64,000 nucleotides of DNA. Source: Combretum micranthum (Eukaryota; Streptophyta; Magnoliopsida; Myrtales; Combretaceae). Position numbers and translations under genes: made by a program. Positions 48,030-59,489 of the stretch are shown piece by piece; within the stretch, counting starts at the first letter, position 1; the number at the start of each line of letters is the position of its first letter. The stretch is taken from assembly GCA_024138025.1 (NCBI GenBank), contig JAMXBD010001101.1, positions 124,001 to 188,000 on the forward strand, written 5' to 3'. The notes beneath the pieces are model-generated. The model was given only the letters and a program-made list of their open reading frames with translations, did no database searches and was not told the origin of the DNA.

Positions 48030-49032
48030 CTCCTTTTCTCTCTCTCTTCTCATTTTTCACTCTTTCAAATTTTACAAAGAAGAAAACACTCTCTTTCTCC
48101 CCTAGTCTTGCCGTGACCCACACACACACTCACTCACAAGTTTGTTTCATCTTCTTTTCATCTCCAAATCTCCATTTAGGTGATGATTCTAAGCTTTATT
48201 CCTACACTATCTTGTAATGGCAAGACCATTTTTGTGTGTTTTTCACTTTTAATCTCAATGAGCATATGCTAGGGACATGAAAACACTAATACAAGAATAT
48301 CAAGCCATCACAAGAAGTAGATCTTGTGTTTAAAAGAGTTTTTGTTGGAATATCATCTTGTTCATGCATGTAAAATAGAGATTTTGCATAGAAAGTTATG
48401 TTCATGCCATGAAACTCATGATTCATGCACTATATGTGGTAGATCTAGTGTTTAGACACTCATATTTTTATTTACATTTATGTTCATGTGGATAACTTGA
48501 GCTTTCATGCATTAATGATCATAAAAGCTTAGCCTTGCATGTATATAGATGTGTTAGATGGTATATCTTCATGTATAGGTGGCAAGAAACTTGAAAAAGA
48601 AAAGATTTTGTTAGAAATGCCTAGTGGAAAATTCGGATGGAATTTGAAACCTATTTTAAAAACCCTTGAAACCACTTTGAAACTCATATTTTTCATAAAA
48701 AATGGAGGGTATATGTAATAGGTATCTTTAAGGAATAATTTTTATAAGTTTGAATGAGTTTAGGCATGAGTAATAGGTAAAACAAGTAGTGGAGTTAGAA
48801 TGGAAAATTTTGAGATAGTGATAATTCGTATTTTGGAGTAATGCCTACATAAACACCCAGTATTCAAGCTCAAATTGCAAGTTTTATGAGTTAAATGAAG
48901 TCCTTAGACAATAGATATAATAAAGCTTCAAATTTTGATGCATTAAACAAGTTTTCTCATAGGAAAATTTCAAGAAATGAAAATTTCCAAAATTCGGATT
49001 TTTGTGAAAAGCTTGTTGAAAAACACATTTAT

Positions 49033-49580
49033 TGTCACACCCCACCCCCATAGGCGATGGCGATGCGATGCCAAGGCAGACAACCACCACTGGCCCCCTA
49101 GTGGTAATGGCCAGCACCACCATTGCATCATGGTGACCCCAACCAGCGCATGCGCCAAAGGGTACCACGGGCACTATAGGTATTGTTACCCTTAAGTAGA
49201 GTTGAATCCAGTCTGCAGACTCTAGGATTCGAACCCCAAACCTAAGGCTTTTGCCTGCCCCAAAGGCAGCACCTCTTACTAGTTGATCTGCAGCTCAACT
49301 GGTAAGAGGTGCTTGATTTGCAGCTCAACTGGTAAGAGGTGCTACCTTTGGGGCAGGCAAAAGCCTCAGGTCATGGGTTCAATCCCTAGAGGTTGCAGAC
49401 TGGGGTCAATCCATCCTGAGGGTAAAAATACCTATAGTGCCCGTGGTACCCTTTGGGGCATGTGTTGGTTGGGGTCATCATGATGCAATGATGGTGTCGG
49501 TCATTACCACTAGGGGGCCAGTAGTGGGTTTGCCTGCCGTGGCATCACATCGCCGTCGCCTGTGGGGGCGGGATGTGACA
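49033..49580. mobile_element. 548 bp palindromic element made of two head-to-head SINE-like arms
   Basis: Two arms of about 240 bp, roughly 85% alike by eye, in inverted orientation. Outer ends are TGTCACACCCCACCCCC and its near complement. Each arm carries tRNA-like pol III boxes: box A CAGCTCAACTGGTAAGAGGT, and box B GGTTCAATCCC (right arm) or GGTTCGAATCC (left arm, minus strand). Box A is duplicated in tandem (30 bp units at 49285 and 49315). It interrupts the copy 2 3' LTR, and the 5' LTR near 35400 shows the empty site. The duplication ACATTTA (49025-49031, 49578-49584) overlaps the element end by three bases. It could be a SINE inverted dimer or a foldback element. Confidence 0.75.
49285..49344 (+). 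repeat. 30 bp tandem duplication of the SINE-like box A
   Basis: Two 30 bp units starting GATCTGCAGCTC and GATTTGCAGCTC, differing at two positions, at the centre of the palindrome. Confidence 0.9.
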
Positions 49581-51592
49581 TTTACAAAGTGAAAAATGTA
49601 AATTTCTATGCATAAATGAAGGTCACGGATAGTATAGATGTAAGGACTCATTTTTATGTAGAAAACAAGTAAATCCCAAGAATAAAATCCTAAAACCCTA
49701 AGGAATACAAAGTTGGAAAGAATAGATTTTTAGAAGTGACTATTGTGGAGTTTTATAATAATTAGGAGTTCATAAGAGTTCATCATCAAGAATCATCAAG
49801 ACCATGCATATATTGAACTCATTACATGACATTCATACTAGGAATTCATTCATATTCCATCTATGCATGAATTATCAACTAGAAACATTTTTACTAAATG
49901 CGAGACAATTTTTCGAAAACTGTGGAAATGTTACAGAACAGATCTGATCCCTCTGTTTCGTGACCTTAATATTTTCAAAACTTGAAAGTAATATTAGAAA
50001 TAGATAGATCTTTTGAAGTAGATAGAGATCGATATAAAATTTGTGAATTCTGAGTTAAAATGACCAAGTTATGGCCATTTAAATTGGAACTTTCGCAAAT
50101 AGCGAGAATTCCGATTTTGACTAGCTTAGATGCATAGCTTGAATTAGTTAAGTGATGAGATTCTTATTAGGACGTTCTTATTTGGTAGGTAATCCCGTGC
50201 ACGACGATACCCTACCACCCGACTACTACTATTAAGAGACCGGCGTACCATGGACGAGTGAGTATTACTTCCGATTTCAATTATTGTTTGTGATTGTAAT
50301 GATAGTGGCATTAGTATCTTAGGCAAAGATAAAAATGAATATGCATGATGGGGTATTTGGGAATTATATACTTGTAAACCCTCAAAAATTTTCATAATTC
50401 ATAGAAAATAATCCTAAAAAGTTAGAAATTTAAATCTCAAAAATCGACTCAAGATAAAAACCAAATTCTAGACCGAGTCAAAACACTGGAAACGAAACCC
50501 TAAAAATTTAACCAAGATAAAACTTAATTCCAAATAAAGACAAAAATGAGTTTTCTCGATCTTGAGAAAACAAGAACCCTTGAAACAAAATATAAGGTCC
50601 AATTTCCGATATAATCAACGTCCGTACGTCGATTAAACAATCTACCCAATTCCTAAAACGCAAATCGAAACAATAGATCCAAATACTGCTTAACAACGAG
50701 ATAATAAAATCCTAATTCCTTTAAAAAATTTTAGAATCACAAAATCCAAATTTTCCAAAAGTCAAATTGAGTCAACTCATAAACTAGACTCGGTTAAACG
50801 ATTCCGAGAACTAAAAACTATTAAATAATCACAAATAAAATAAAATATAAATTTCAAGCTAAAATTTTAAAACGATCAAAACTCAAAAATTATACGATCT
50901 TACGAATAACTCAGTAAAAATCGGAAATCAAAACGGAACCTTAAAAGTCAACAAGCCTACAACAAAACCCTAGTTTACCGTATCCATCTAAATCCGGCAT
51001 TGCCGTTTTCTTTGGCCCGGAAAAACGAAGTTGGGATAATTAGCTCGAATAGTTCGTAATAACCATATGTTTCATAAAAGTTTCAGTTTCGCGAAATTCG
51101 GGTGTCCTTCGAACCCGATCGGACACAGTTCTTGAAAAACATGTCCGGAAGCCCGGAATAGTAAAAATATTCCGAATACGCCAATAACTCGTAAAAATAC
51201 AAGGATTCCAAAAATATCAGTTTTAGAATTTTTCGGTAGCTAAAAATTACAGATATCGCATTATTACGCGTATTTTTATTACTACTGGTACTTTAATTAT
51301 CTAGTCTACTATTCATAGTACTTTTCTACTATTCATTACTATTCACCTATCTCTACTTTTTCTTACACCTATTTCTTATACATATATATCTATTTTCTTA
51401 CTTTTTTCATTTCCAATACACCTTTAATCACATCAACTTTACACATTACTTCTTTATTACACAAAACAAATAAAATAAAATCAATTTCCCCCCTCTAACA
51501 AAGCAAAATCGGCGCCTATAGTCCCCCCATGCATCCAATTATTTTTCTTTTTCAATTTATTTTATTACATCCAAAAATCACTCCAAAAATTC

Positions 51593-51600
51593 TATAAATA
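51593..51600 (+). promoter_or_regulatory. TATA box of solo LTR S2
   Basis: TATAAATA then CCCCCTTCCTCTTCC, in the family's usual place and context. Confidence 0.55.
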
Positions 51601-53985
51601 CCCCCTTCCTCTTCCATTCTTTCACACACTTTACACTACCAAAACTCTCTCAAAATCTCTCCACAAATTCTTTCATCAAGAATTCTCTCTACCAAAACTC
51701 TCTCAAATCAATTCCTCACAAAAATCATGTCTCATACATAAACCATCTACCACATATCACTACTCACATAATACCTATTTCATTTACCATCTCCATATCT
51801 CTTACATACTTTAGGTAATATTTCTTCCATCTATTATTCACCCATGTCATGTAACTTAACATGACTATGGTGTTGTTTTGAAACTCATATGAGTAGTAAA
51901 AGCAACAACATGTTCATGTTTTGTTCTTGCACATAAAGCTTCCTACTTTATTATGTTGTTATTATTGTTATTATTATATTATGTATACTATGTATATATA
52001 TTTATTTAGAGCATATAAGCTCATTTGGTTATTTATTTACATTCAAGTTATGCAATTTATTTATTTTATTAAGACTAGTCTTTCTAGTCTTAGACTTGTC
52101 CATCTCAAGTCAAAACGATCTTTTATTTATTTTCTTAATCTTTCGGACTAGTCATTCTTAGTCCCGGATGCCTTGATAAAACTAAGGCTCCAATACTTGA
52201 TCGGATTCCTTGATGAAGCTAAGGTTCCCAATACTTGATATTTTATTTTCTTGCTTATTATTTATTTCTAGTATTTCCTTATGTTCTTATTTCTTTATAT
52301 GCTCATGATACTTCATTTGCATAATGCTAATGTCTCAACTAAATCTAAAAATAGAATTTTTCTTTACTTAATGAACTCAAAGCTAAGTTTTCAATTATAT
52401 GATTTAGCACAAAATCATGAAGTTATTATCAACAACATAGAAAAGGAGTTTTCTCAACGTCTTCATAAATAACAAAGATAGATTTTCAAGGAATCATAAG
52501 AAATAGATATTTTCTTTGATATTATGTTAACCTAAGCTTTTAGTAATATAATTTATTAATATTAAAAGTCTTTACAAAAAGCTCAAGATTTAAACTCTTT
52601 TAAACTTCGAAATACAACTAAGAAAACAAACCACTTTTCAAAGTTAATATAAAAATCAACTCATAAGGAACCCACTTAGGAAAAGTAATGATTTTTAAAT
52701 TCTAAAAGAAAGAACTTGTTTTCAAAAGAATATAAATAAAGTAAGGTTAGCAATAATGTATTTTATCAATAAAAAAATGATTCTTTTCAAAAGAAATAAA
52801 AGAACAAGTTTTAGAAAGCAAAAGCTTATATTTTAGAAATAGATATAAGAAAACAAGGCTCATTTTCTAAGATCATCTTAAATAAACAAATTATGAAAAG
52901 GTTTTCGACAACTTAATATAGTTTTGATAAATTAACCTTTTATCACTAGAAATGAAATTTATGAAAGACTAGGTTTAAAGGAAAATTTGCTTGTTTTGGA
53001 AAAAGGAATGAAGGAAATAAAATAAGAATATATTCATTTGTAATAAAAATATAAGGTTTTTTCTAAATACTTGAAAAGAAATTATCAAAGTTAAAAGTTT
53101 TAAGCTCAAAATGAATTGTTTTATAAAATAAATTGTTGAGACACTACCATTAGGATTTTTGCATATAAAGTGAGCATACCTATATATTCAAAAAGTGTTT
53201 ATCAAATATATATTTATATGGTTACAAAAGGATTTTCTTTAAAATGAAGTTGAGTTAGAAAATGGATTTTTGCAAAAGTTTAAAAAATTCGTTTTAAATC
53301 TGTACCTGACGTTTTCGGAACCCAAATGACCTTTTATGACAAGGATAAGCTTAGAAATAAATAGATCTTTTCGAATAGGTAGAAAACGGTATATTATACG
53401 CGCGATTCGAGTTGAAATGACCAAGTTATGGCCATTTTAAGTTGGAACATTCCCTCATGCGAACTTTAATGTTCTTTGACATTGTTTTGTCAAAATTCAA
53501 GAAAATCTTCAAGAAAAACTCATTGTGGGTATTTTCTTTGGTTAGGTGATCCCGAGGAAGGATTCCTTTACCTCGAGGATTGTTACGATTAAGTGGAGTG
53601 TGTGAACGACTCATCCGCTTAGAGGAATAGATGACATGGCATCGTGAGTTACTTCTCGTTAATTTTCTCATACTCTTGATTGTGCTTGTAAAATTAGTTG
53701 CACTAGAATTTAGAAAAAATCAAAAGGAAGTGTATGATAATATGTTGAAAGAATATTAAGTATATCGAAACTCGATTTGTTTTTAATAAAGTTGTATGTG
53801 CATTAATATCTTGAAGTGTTTGAAATTGGTTGATCACTTGAAAGAGGTTAAATGTAACTACTAGACTTTAATTAAAGAAACTATTCATGCACTTCATATG
53901 TTGAGTTATATTGCATTCACTACTATACAATTGGTGGGATAAGTGTATAATAGTGGTGGTAGACATAACCGGTATATCATGTAAG

Positions 53986-54130
53986 TGGCGAGTAGGAGCC
54001 GGTAAGAACTACTTAAATTGATGGCTAGTAGGAGCCTGTAATAACTACAAGTTTTGGTGGCTAGTAGGAGCCTGTAATAACTACAAGTTTTTGATGGCGT
54101 ATAGGAGCCGGTAAGATCTATAAAAGTGTT
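53986..54130 (+). repeat. 36 bp minisatellite in S2
   Basis: Four units starting TGGCGAGTAGGAGCC or TGGCTAGTAGGAGCC at 53986, 54022, 54058 and 54095. The middle two are almost identical. A homologous array is at about 58165-58260 in LTR F. Confidence 0.9.
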
Positions 54131-55635
54131 TTTAAAAGTTGTGGCTGTAATTGGCCTGAATACCCAACCCCGAATGAAGGGCGTAAATTCATTCAACGTA
54201 TGATTCCCGGAAAGTCATATGTCTTGTATGCTCACGTGGTTGTTGCATTTCATATGTTTGAATAATAAACTTGATTGATAATCTACTTCGAGTATGAATT
54301 TTGGGATTTACTCGCTAAGCTAGTTGTAGCTTATACCCCTATAGATTTGTTGAAACAGGTATGCTAGTGGCCTAAATTGAGGATCATGACTTTAAGGAAG
54401 TCAGGGACGGATGATTAAGGATATGGAATCATACGATGAAGAAAGTTTGTAAGGTTCTTTATATGTGATAACCTATATGATTAGGGACGTATATTTATTT
54501 GAAGATAATAGAAGAATATGCCTTAAGAATTGAATTGTGATATGCTTATGTTTTATATTAAGTATTCTTTGCCTTGTTACTTATTTATTATCAATATAAA
54601 TTGCGCTACTCCGATGCGTCCCCTTGGTTGTGATGTACGCCTTGTACATAATATGAAAGCCTTTGCATGACTAAGGTAGTCATTCCTAGGCTTTAGTATT
54701 GTGTACGGCGGACTGCCACGTTTAGGGTACCCCTCGGGGCGTGACAATACTTGTCTGCTGTTGAGATGTAAAGTTGGACTTAAAGAATATCGAAACCGGG
54801 TGTTAAGCTACTGCTTGTATAGCGAGGAGTTATAATTGATTGTCTGCGAATATTGGTTGGCACCTAAAAGAATTGGATTAATCTTTTATTGGATCTCAAT
54901 TATAATTGAACTCATTCATATCACGACGGGGATGGATCATTAGCATTTGTTGGTTTTTCGTGATCCATAAAACGAATATGTTGGTTAATCGCGATCCATA
55001 AAACAAAATATTGTTCAGTTGACCGTGAGCTTAAACGGCGTCGTACTGCAGGATTCGTTAATCTGCTAACCCGAGATGGAGGGCGCAAGTCTATCCGCAT
55101 ATGATTTCCGGTTGATCATATGTTTGTTGAACTCATTTGTTTGATGCATATCATTTGCTTGAGTAACCACTTGCTTGAATGATTTGTCTTAATTGCGATA
55201 TGGAAGTTTTCACTCACTAAGTTAGTTAGCTTACGCCCCTATAGTTTTTACTTGTTGCAGCATGAATTCATTTGGCTTAGACTAAGGTAGGCTAGAGCTC
55301 AGGTACCGGAGCTAGAGTTTCCCTTAGAAGTTTATTTCGATTTTGTTTAGACTTCTGTTGGAAACTAAAGGACTCTGGATGACTGTATTAGACTTAATAT
55401 TATTTTGCGGGGGAATGCCCCTTAGACTTTGTAATTATATATGTGTTTTGGTTTATTATCTATGGCTAATGGATGCCACATTAAACTTCTTAACTCCATT
55501 GATTTGAGTATTCTATTGTCGTAAAGGGACGCTTTACATCTACACAAGACTCCCAAAGGGCTCAGATAGAATTTCGAGAGTCTTATATAGTATGTGGCGG
55601 ACTGTTACGTTTAGGATACCCCTATGGGTGTGACA

Positions 55636-56201
55636 ATTTTTGTATGTAAGTTTTCGTAATTTCCGCAAATTTCCATTAAAGACTTAACTAAGAAAGAATA
55701 ATCAACTAAACTTAGTAAAATTCAAAACAGCTGAAGTAGAAGAGGACACATGACGGGACAAAGTGCTTCCAATAAGCCAGAACTAGAAGCGGAGCAGCCT
55801 GTCACGCAAGTAGCTACTGTATCTCAAGTAACTCTACACGTTACATTGGGACATCTAACCCAAGTGCTGGAAGTAATTAGGCAGAACATACCTGTACCTG
55901 CACCCGCACCTGAACCTGTACCAGCACTGGCGCCAGCACCTACTCCACCTCAACAACAAGCATCAGTACATAGGAGCATGCACTCCCAATCTGTACTGCT
56001 ACCTCCACCTCTACCGCTAAGGCCCTACAAAGGCTCATTGCTTGAGTTTATCATAAGCAACCTTTATTTTAAAGGAGCTTTCAGTAAGCTAGATGAGGCT
56101 GAAGACTGTCTTGCTATGATTGAGAGGTCTTTTATTACATTTAAGGTTCCGCATCCCCTACAAATCAAATATGGAACATACATGCTTCGCCTAAATGCTA
56201 G
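55636..56201 (+). pseudogene. Gag N-terminal part of Tekay copy 1
   Basis: After a short leader, an ATG at 55750 opens a frame that stays open to the break at 56202. The first part is polar, then a Pro/Ala-rich stretch (PVPAPAPEPVPALAPAPTPP), then the gag block FKGAFSKLDEAEDCLAMIER, matching FDGAFGKPDKADDWLAQIER of copy 2. The capsid core and zinc knuckles are missing because a reversed LTR end starts at 56202. The frame runs by chance into that LTR to 56259, so the last residues are not gag. Confidence 0.82.
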
Positions 56202-56254
56202 TGTCATGCCTCAGAGAGGTATCCTAAACGTAACAGTCTGCCACATGCCATATA
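56202..56254 (-). repeat. 53 bp reversed Tekay-type LTR end (R)
   Basis: Minus strand ends GGTATCCTAAACG-region then TGTCATGCC at 56202, matching the terminal block of S1 in reverse. It stops after CCATATA, where forward LTR sequence begins. The rest of this LTR is not recognised with confidence. Confidence 0.7.
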
Positions 56255-58903
56255 TGTAATTAACACAAATTATCTCCTACATTTTCATTTATTTAATTAA
56301 CACAAATTATCTCCCACATTTTCCTATAAGTACCCCTTCACACTTTCACTTCTTTCACACCACTTCTATACTAAAGTTACTCTCTAAAAATTCCTCAAGA
56401 ATTCTCTTCCAAGAAGCTCTCTTTAGTTCATCTTCTTTAGGTAATATTTCTTCAAGAAATTCCTATGTTCATCTACTTAGTATGAACTTAGTGTGTGATT
56501 TCTAAAACCATGAAAGTTAAGAAAGCAACAATAGGTTCATACTTTGTTTTTGTTCATAATCTCAACTCCTTTATGTTCCTTTTATGTTCATAACTATCTA
56601 AATATCTATATAGCTATATATATTATTTAGAGCATATAAGCTCATTGTTTTGCAATTTATTTACTTTCCTTGCAATTTATTTAATTTCAAGTTGTTCTTA
56701 AGACTAATCTTTCTAGTCTTAGACTTGTCCTCATCAAGTCAAAACTTTTTCTTTTCTTTTAGGGACTAGTCTTTTCTTAGTCCCGGGGTACCTTGATTAA
56801 GCTAAGGTCCCAATACTTGATTTATTATCTTATTTGCTTAATCTTTCAAGTTATTATGTTTCTTTATATTTCCATAATTTTATGATTCATATTCATGCAT
56901 GAACATAATGTTTTTGTCTCAACAAAAATAAATGAGGAAGTGTTTTCTTAAACTAAAAATTCTTTCTAAGAAATAAATGTAGAAAATAGATTTCTTAAAA
57001 ACTCATAAACATGCTTAGAAATGATTTTTCTTAAATGAACAAAATGTTTTATAAAAACTTATTTTTCATCAAGTATTAGAAATTCTTTTGGAGTCATTAC
57101 AAGAAACAAAAATATCATTTTATGAAATTGTTGTTACTTTTAAAAATTGTTGGAATCCAAGTTTAGAAAATAAAACCACTCCTTAGGAATTTAAAGTAAT
57201 TACAAGAGATTAAATTTAGAAAAAGAAATATTCATCTCAAATAACTCAAGATCTTTTCAAAAGTAAAATGAATATTTCAACAAAATCTCAAGTTCAAAAT
57301 CTTTCAAAACTTTACTTTTTCATAAGTTGAGACAACTTCATTTACTTCATCCATTTGTTATGAGTCAATACATATATATCTTCCAAAAAGTTTATAAAAA
57401 TACTTGAAACATTCATCTCTTCAAGTAAGTTTTATGCAGAAGGAGGAACTCAAGTTTTACAAATTCGTGGTGAATCTGGTCGCTGCCTTTTTGGAACCCA
57501 AACGACTTAGTTTTATGAAAATAAGTTTAGAAATGTGTAGATCTTTTCGAGTAGGTAGAAAACGATATATTATATGCGAAATTCCGAGTTAAAATAAGCA
57601 AAGTTATGGCCATTTTAAGTTGGAATTTCCTTTTATATAATTTTACCGCGATTTTAAGAAAAATTTAGAATCTTCAAGAAGAGGAATTTCATGAAATACT
57701 CATTTTGGGTATTCTTCTTGATTAGATAATCTCTAGGAGATTGTTCATATCCCGAAGATTACTACGATTAGTGGAAATCCTAAACGACTCATCCATTTCA
57801 AGAAAGGTGTCATCATGGCTGAGTGAGTTTACTCCTAGTTATTTTTCATACTCTTGATTGTGCTTGTAAAATTAGTTGCACTAGAATTTAGGAAAAAATC
57901 AAAAGGAAGTTGTGTGATAATATGTTGAAAGAATACTAAGTATATCGAAAATCGATTTGTTTGTAATAAAGTTGTATGTGCATTAATATCTTGAAGCGTT
58001 TCAAATTGGTTGATCACTTGAAAGAAGTTAAATATAACTACTAGACTTTAATTAAGAAATTATTCATGCACTTCATATGTTAAGTCACATTTCATTCACT
58101 ACTATACAATTGGTGGGATAAGTGTATAATAGTGGTGGTAAGCAGAACCAATATATCATGTAAGTGGCGAGTAGGAGCCGGTAAAAACTACAAAAATTGG
58201 TGGCTAGTAGGAGCCTATAATAACTACAAGTTTTTGATGGCGTATAGGAGCCGGTAAGATCTATAAAAGTGTTTTAAAAGTTGTGGCTGTAATTGGCCTA
58301 AATACCCAACCTCGAACGAATGGCGTAATTCATTCAACATATGATTCCCGAAAAGTCATATGTTTTGTATGCTCACGTGGTTGTTGCATTCCATACGCTT
58401 GAATAATAAACTTGATTGGTAATTTACTTTGAGTATGAATTTGGGATTTACTCTCTAAGCCCATAAGCTTACACCCCTATAGGTATTTGTATTCTCAGGA
58501 ACAACTATTTTTGTGCCCGAGATCTCCCCATATCCGCATAAGTTTTCCATTGAAGCTTTTGGAGGAAATTTACTTGAAGACTTAGATTAGAATTCCTATG
58601 AATTTTAATGTAGTATTTGGATATTGTAAAGACAATTACGATCCTTGGGATTAGTGGGGGAATGCCCCTAAGAAATCATGTAATAGACCTTTGGTTATTA
58701 ATGATATAATATGTTTTATTTCTGGATTCTTATATGTTCATTTTTACTTGCTTAAACTATGCTTCTCAAAAGTGTCTCCTATTACCGTGATAAACACCTT
58801 ACATGTAATACTAAGGCTTTCGCATGACTAAGGTAGTCATTCTTAAGCCTTGATATTATATGTGGCGGACTGCCACGTTTAAGGTACTCTTCGGGGCGTG
58901 ACA
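56255..58903 (+). mobile_element. 5'-truncated forward LTR, subfamily I (LTR F)
   Basis: 2649 bp, starting TGTAATTAAC about 70 bp before the TATA box and ending GGGGCGTGACA. Compared with S2 it lacks roughly the first 1.1 kb. TATA at 56325; ACTAGTC block 56698-56822; inverted repeat 57589-57618; intron-like pair donor 57823, acceptor 58498; minisatellite about 58165-58260. TATA flanks both sides, a weak hint of a target-site duplication. Confidence 0.8.
56325..56332 (+). promoter_or_regulatory. TATA box of LTR F
   Basis: TATAAGTA then CCCCTTCAC, at the family's usual place. Confidence 0.45.
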
Positions 58904-59056
58904 TATAGAACCCAAAAACAAATTATTCAAAAGTAAATAACAATAAACCTTCGGAAATAAAACCCAATTCCATAATTCTGAAAACGTTAAGAGATATTAA
59001 ATACTTACAAAAATAAAATTTAAAATAAAATTTTCAAACTAAATGTGTTATATAAA
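58904..59056. other. Unassigned 153 bp between LTR pieces
   Basis: AT-rich, no open frame. It could be the worn continuation of reversed LTR R. Confidence 0.3.
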
Positions 59057-59489
59057 CATAAACCCTCAATTTCCAAATTGGTAAGGATCTAAACCAGAAA
59101 ATCACTCGGGAATCCTAAGTGGAATATAGTAGTTTTAGTCCAGCAATCTCACGCTCTTAGCCTAGAGGCCGAGGTGTAGTTTAAGTATGTAGAGTAGCTC
59201 GTAGTATTATAAGATTGCTTAAAAATATCAGATTGGTAAATTTTTTACCTATTTCGAACCCGTTCGGATACAAACTTTGAAAAGCGTGTCCCGGAGCTCG
59301 AGATATAAAAAATATACCATTAATACCGTTAGACTCCTATTTTCATAAGGATTTCAAAAATATCAGTTTTATAATTTTTCGATAACTAGAAATATATGAT
59401 TTTGCGATTATATTCGTATTTCTTTACGACCGGTAATTAACTAGTCTTTGCACTATTCACTACTATTCATTACACAAATTTTCTATTCT
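59057..59489 (+). repeat. 5' part of a worn forward LTR (G)
   Basis: CATAAACCCTC resembles the LTR start TGTAAACCCTC. Then come blocks shared with other LTR 5' regions: AAAAGCGTGTCCCGGAGC, and ATCAGTTTTATAATTTTTCG near 59360. It is cut at 59489 by LTR H. Confidence 0.6.

Larger units (their letters stand above)
50373..54746 (+). mobile_element. Solo LTR, subfamily I (S2), in the copy 2 3' LTR
   Basis: 4374 bp, TGTAAACCCT to GGGGCGTGACA, with a perfect 5 bp duplication ATACT (50368-50372, 54747-54751). The longest LTR in the window. TATA at 51593; near-perfect palindrome 51846-51865; ACTAGTC block 52071-52240; conserved inverted repeat 53412-53440; intron-like pair donor 53644, acceptor 54358; 36 bp minisatellite from 53986. 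Confidence 0.95.
33700..55635 (+). mobile_element. Tekay/Del-like chromovirus copy 2, complete but broken
   Basis: Both LTRs, primer site, extra ORF, gag, pol with chromodomain and polypurine tract are present. Subtracting three later insertions (solo LTRs 37338-40801 and 50373-54746, palindromic element 49033-49580) leaves about 13.5 kb. The genes have many frameshifts and stops, so it is not autonomous. A clean 5 bp target-site duplication is not seen (TTTTC on the left, ATTTT on the right). Confidence 0.9.
47330..55635 (+). repeat. 3' LTR of Tekay copy 2, subfamily II, with two insertions
   Basis: TGTAAACCCTGG start, TGGGTGTGACA end. Without the palindromic element (49033-49580) and solo LTR S2 (50373-54746) it is about 3.38 kb, matching the 5' LTR. 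In a 228 bp stretch compared by eye (from 48182) there are 11 differences from the 5' LTR, all transitions. The TATA box is at 48022; the conserved inverted repeat at 50055-50082. Confidence 0.93.
28796..56201 (+). mobile_element. Tekay/Del-like chromovirus copy 1, interrupted by copy 2
   Basis: 5' LTR (28796-32285), initiator-Met primer site, extra ORF (32438-33416) and spacer up to 33699, then the inserted copy 2 (33700-55635), then more spacer and the gag start (55636-56201). Gag stops at 56202 against a reversed LTR end, and no pol of this copy is seen to the right. Its LTR is of subfamily I, unlike copy 2. Confidence 0.8.

Noticed and set aside
48884..49195. Open frames on both strands across the palindrome
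   Set aside because: GC-rich inverted repeat DNA happens to stay open; no protein family is recognised.
49285..49400. tRNA gene suggested by box A and box B strings
   Set aside because: The match is limited to the pol III boxes, box A is duplicated and no cloverleaf can be drawn; it is the head of a SINE-like arm.
33700..55635. An intact, possibly active Tekay element
   Set aside because: Extra ORF, gag and pol all have frameshifts or stops, the integrase core has deletions, and two LTRs and a palindrome interrupt it.
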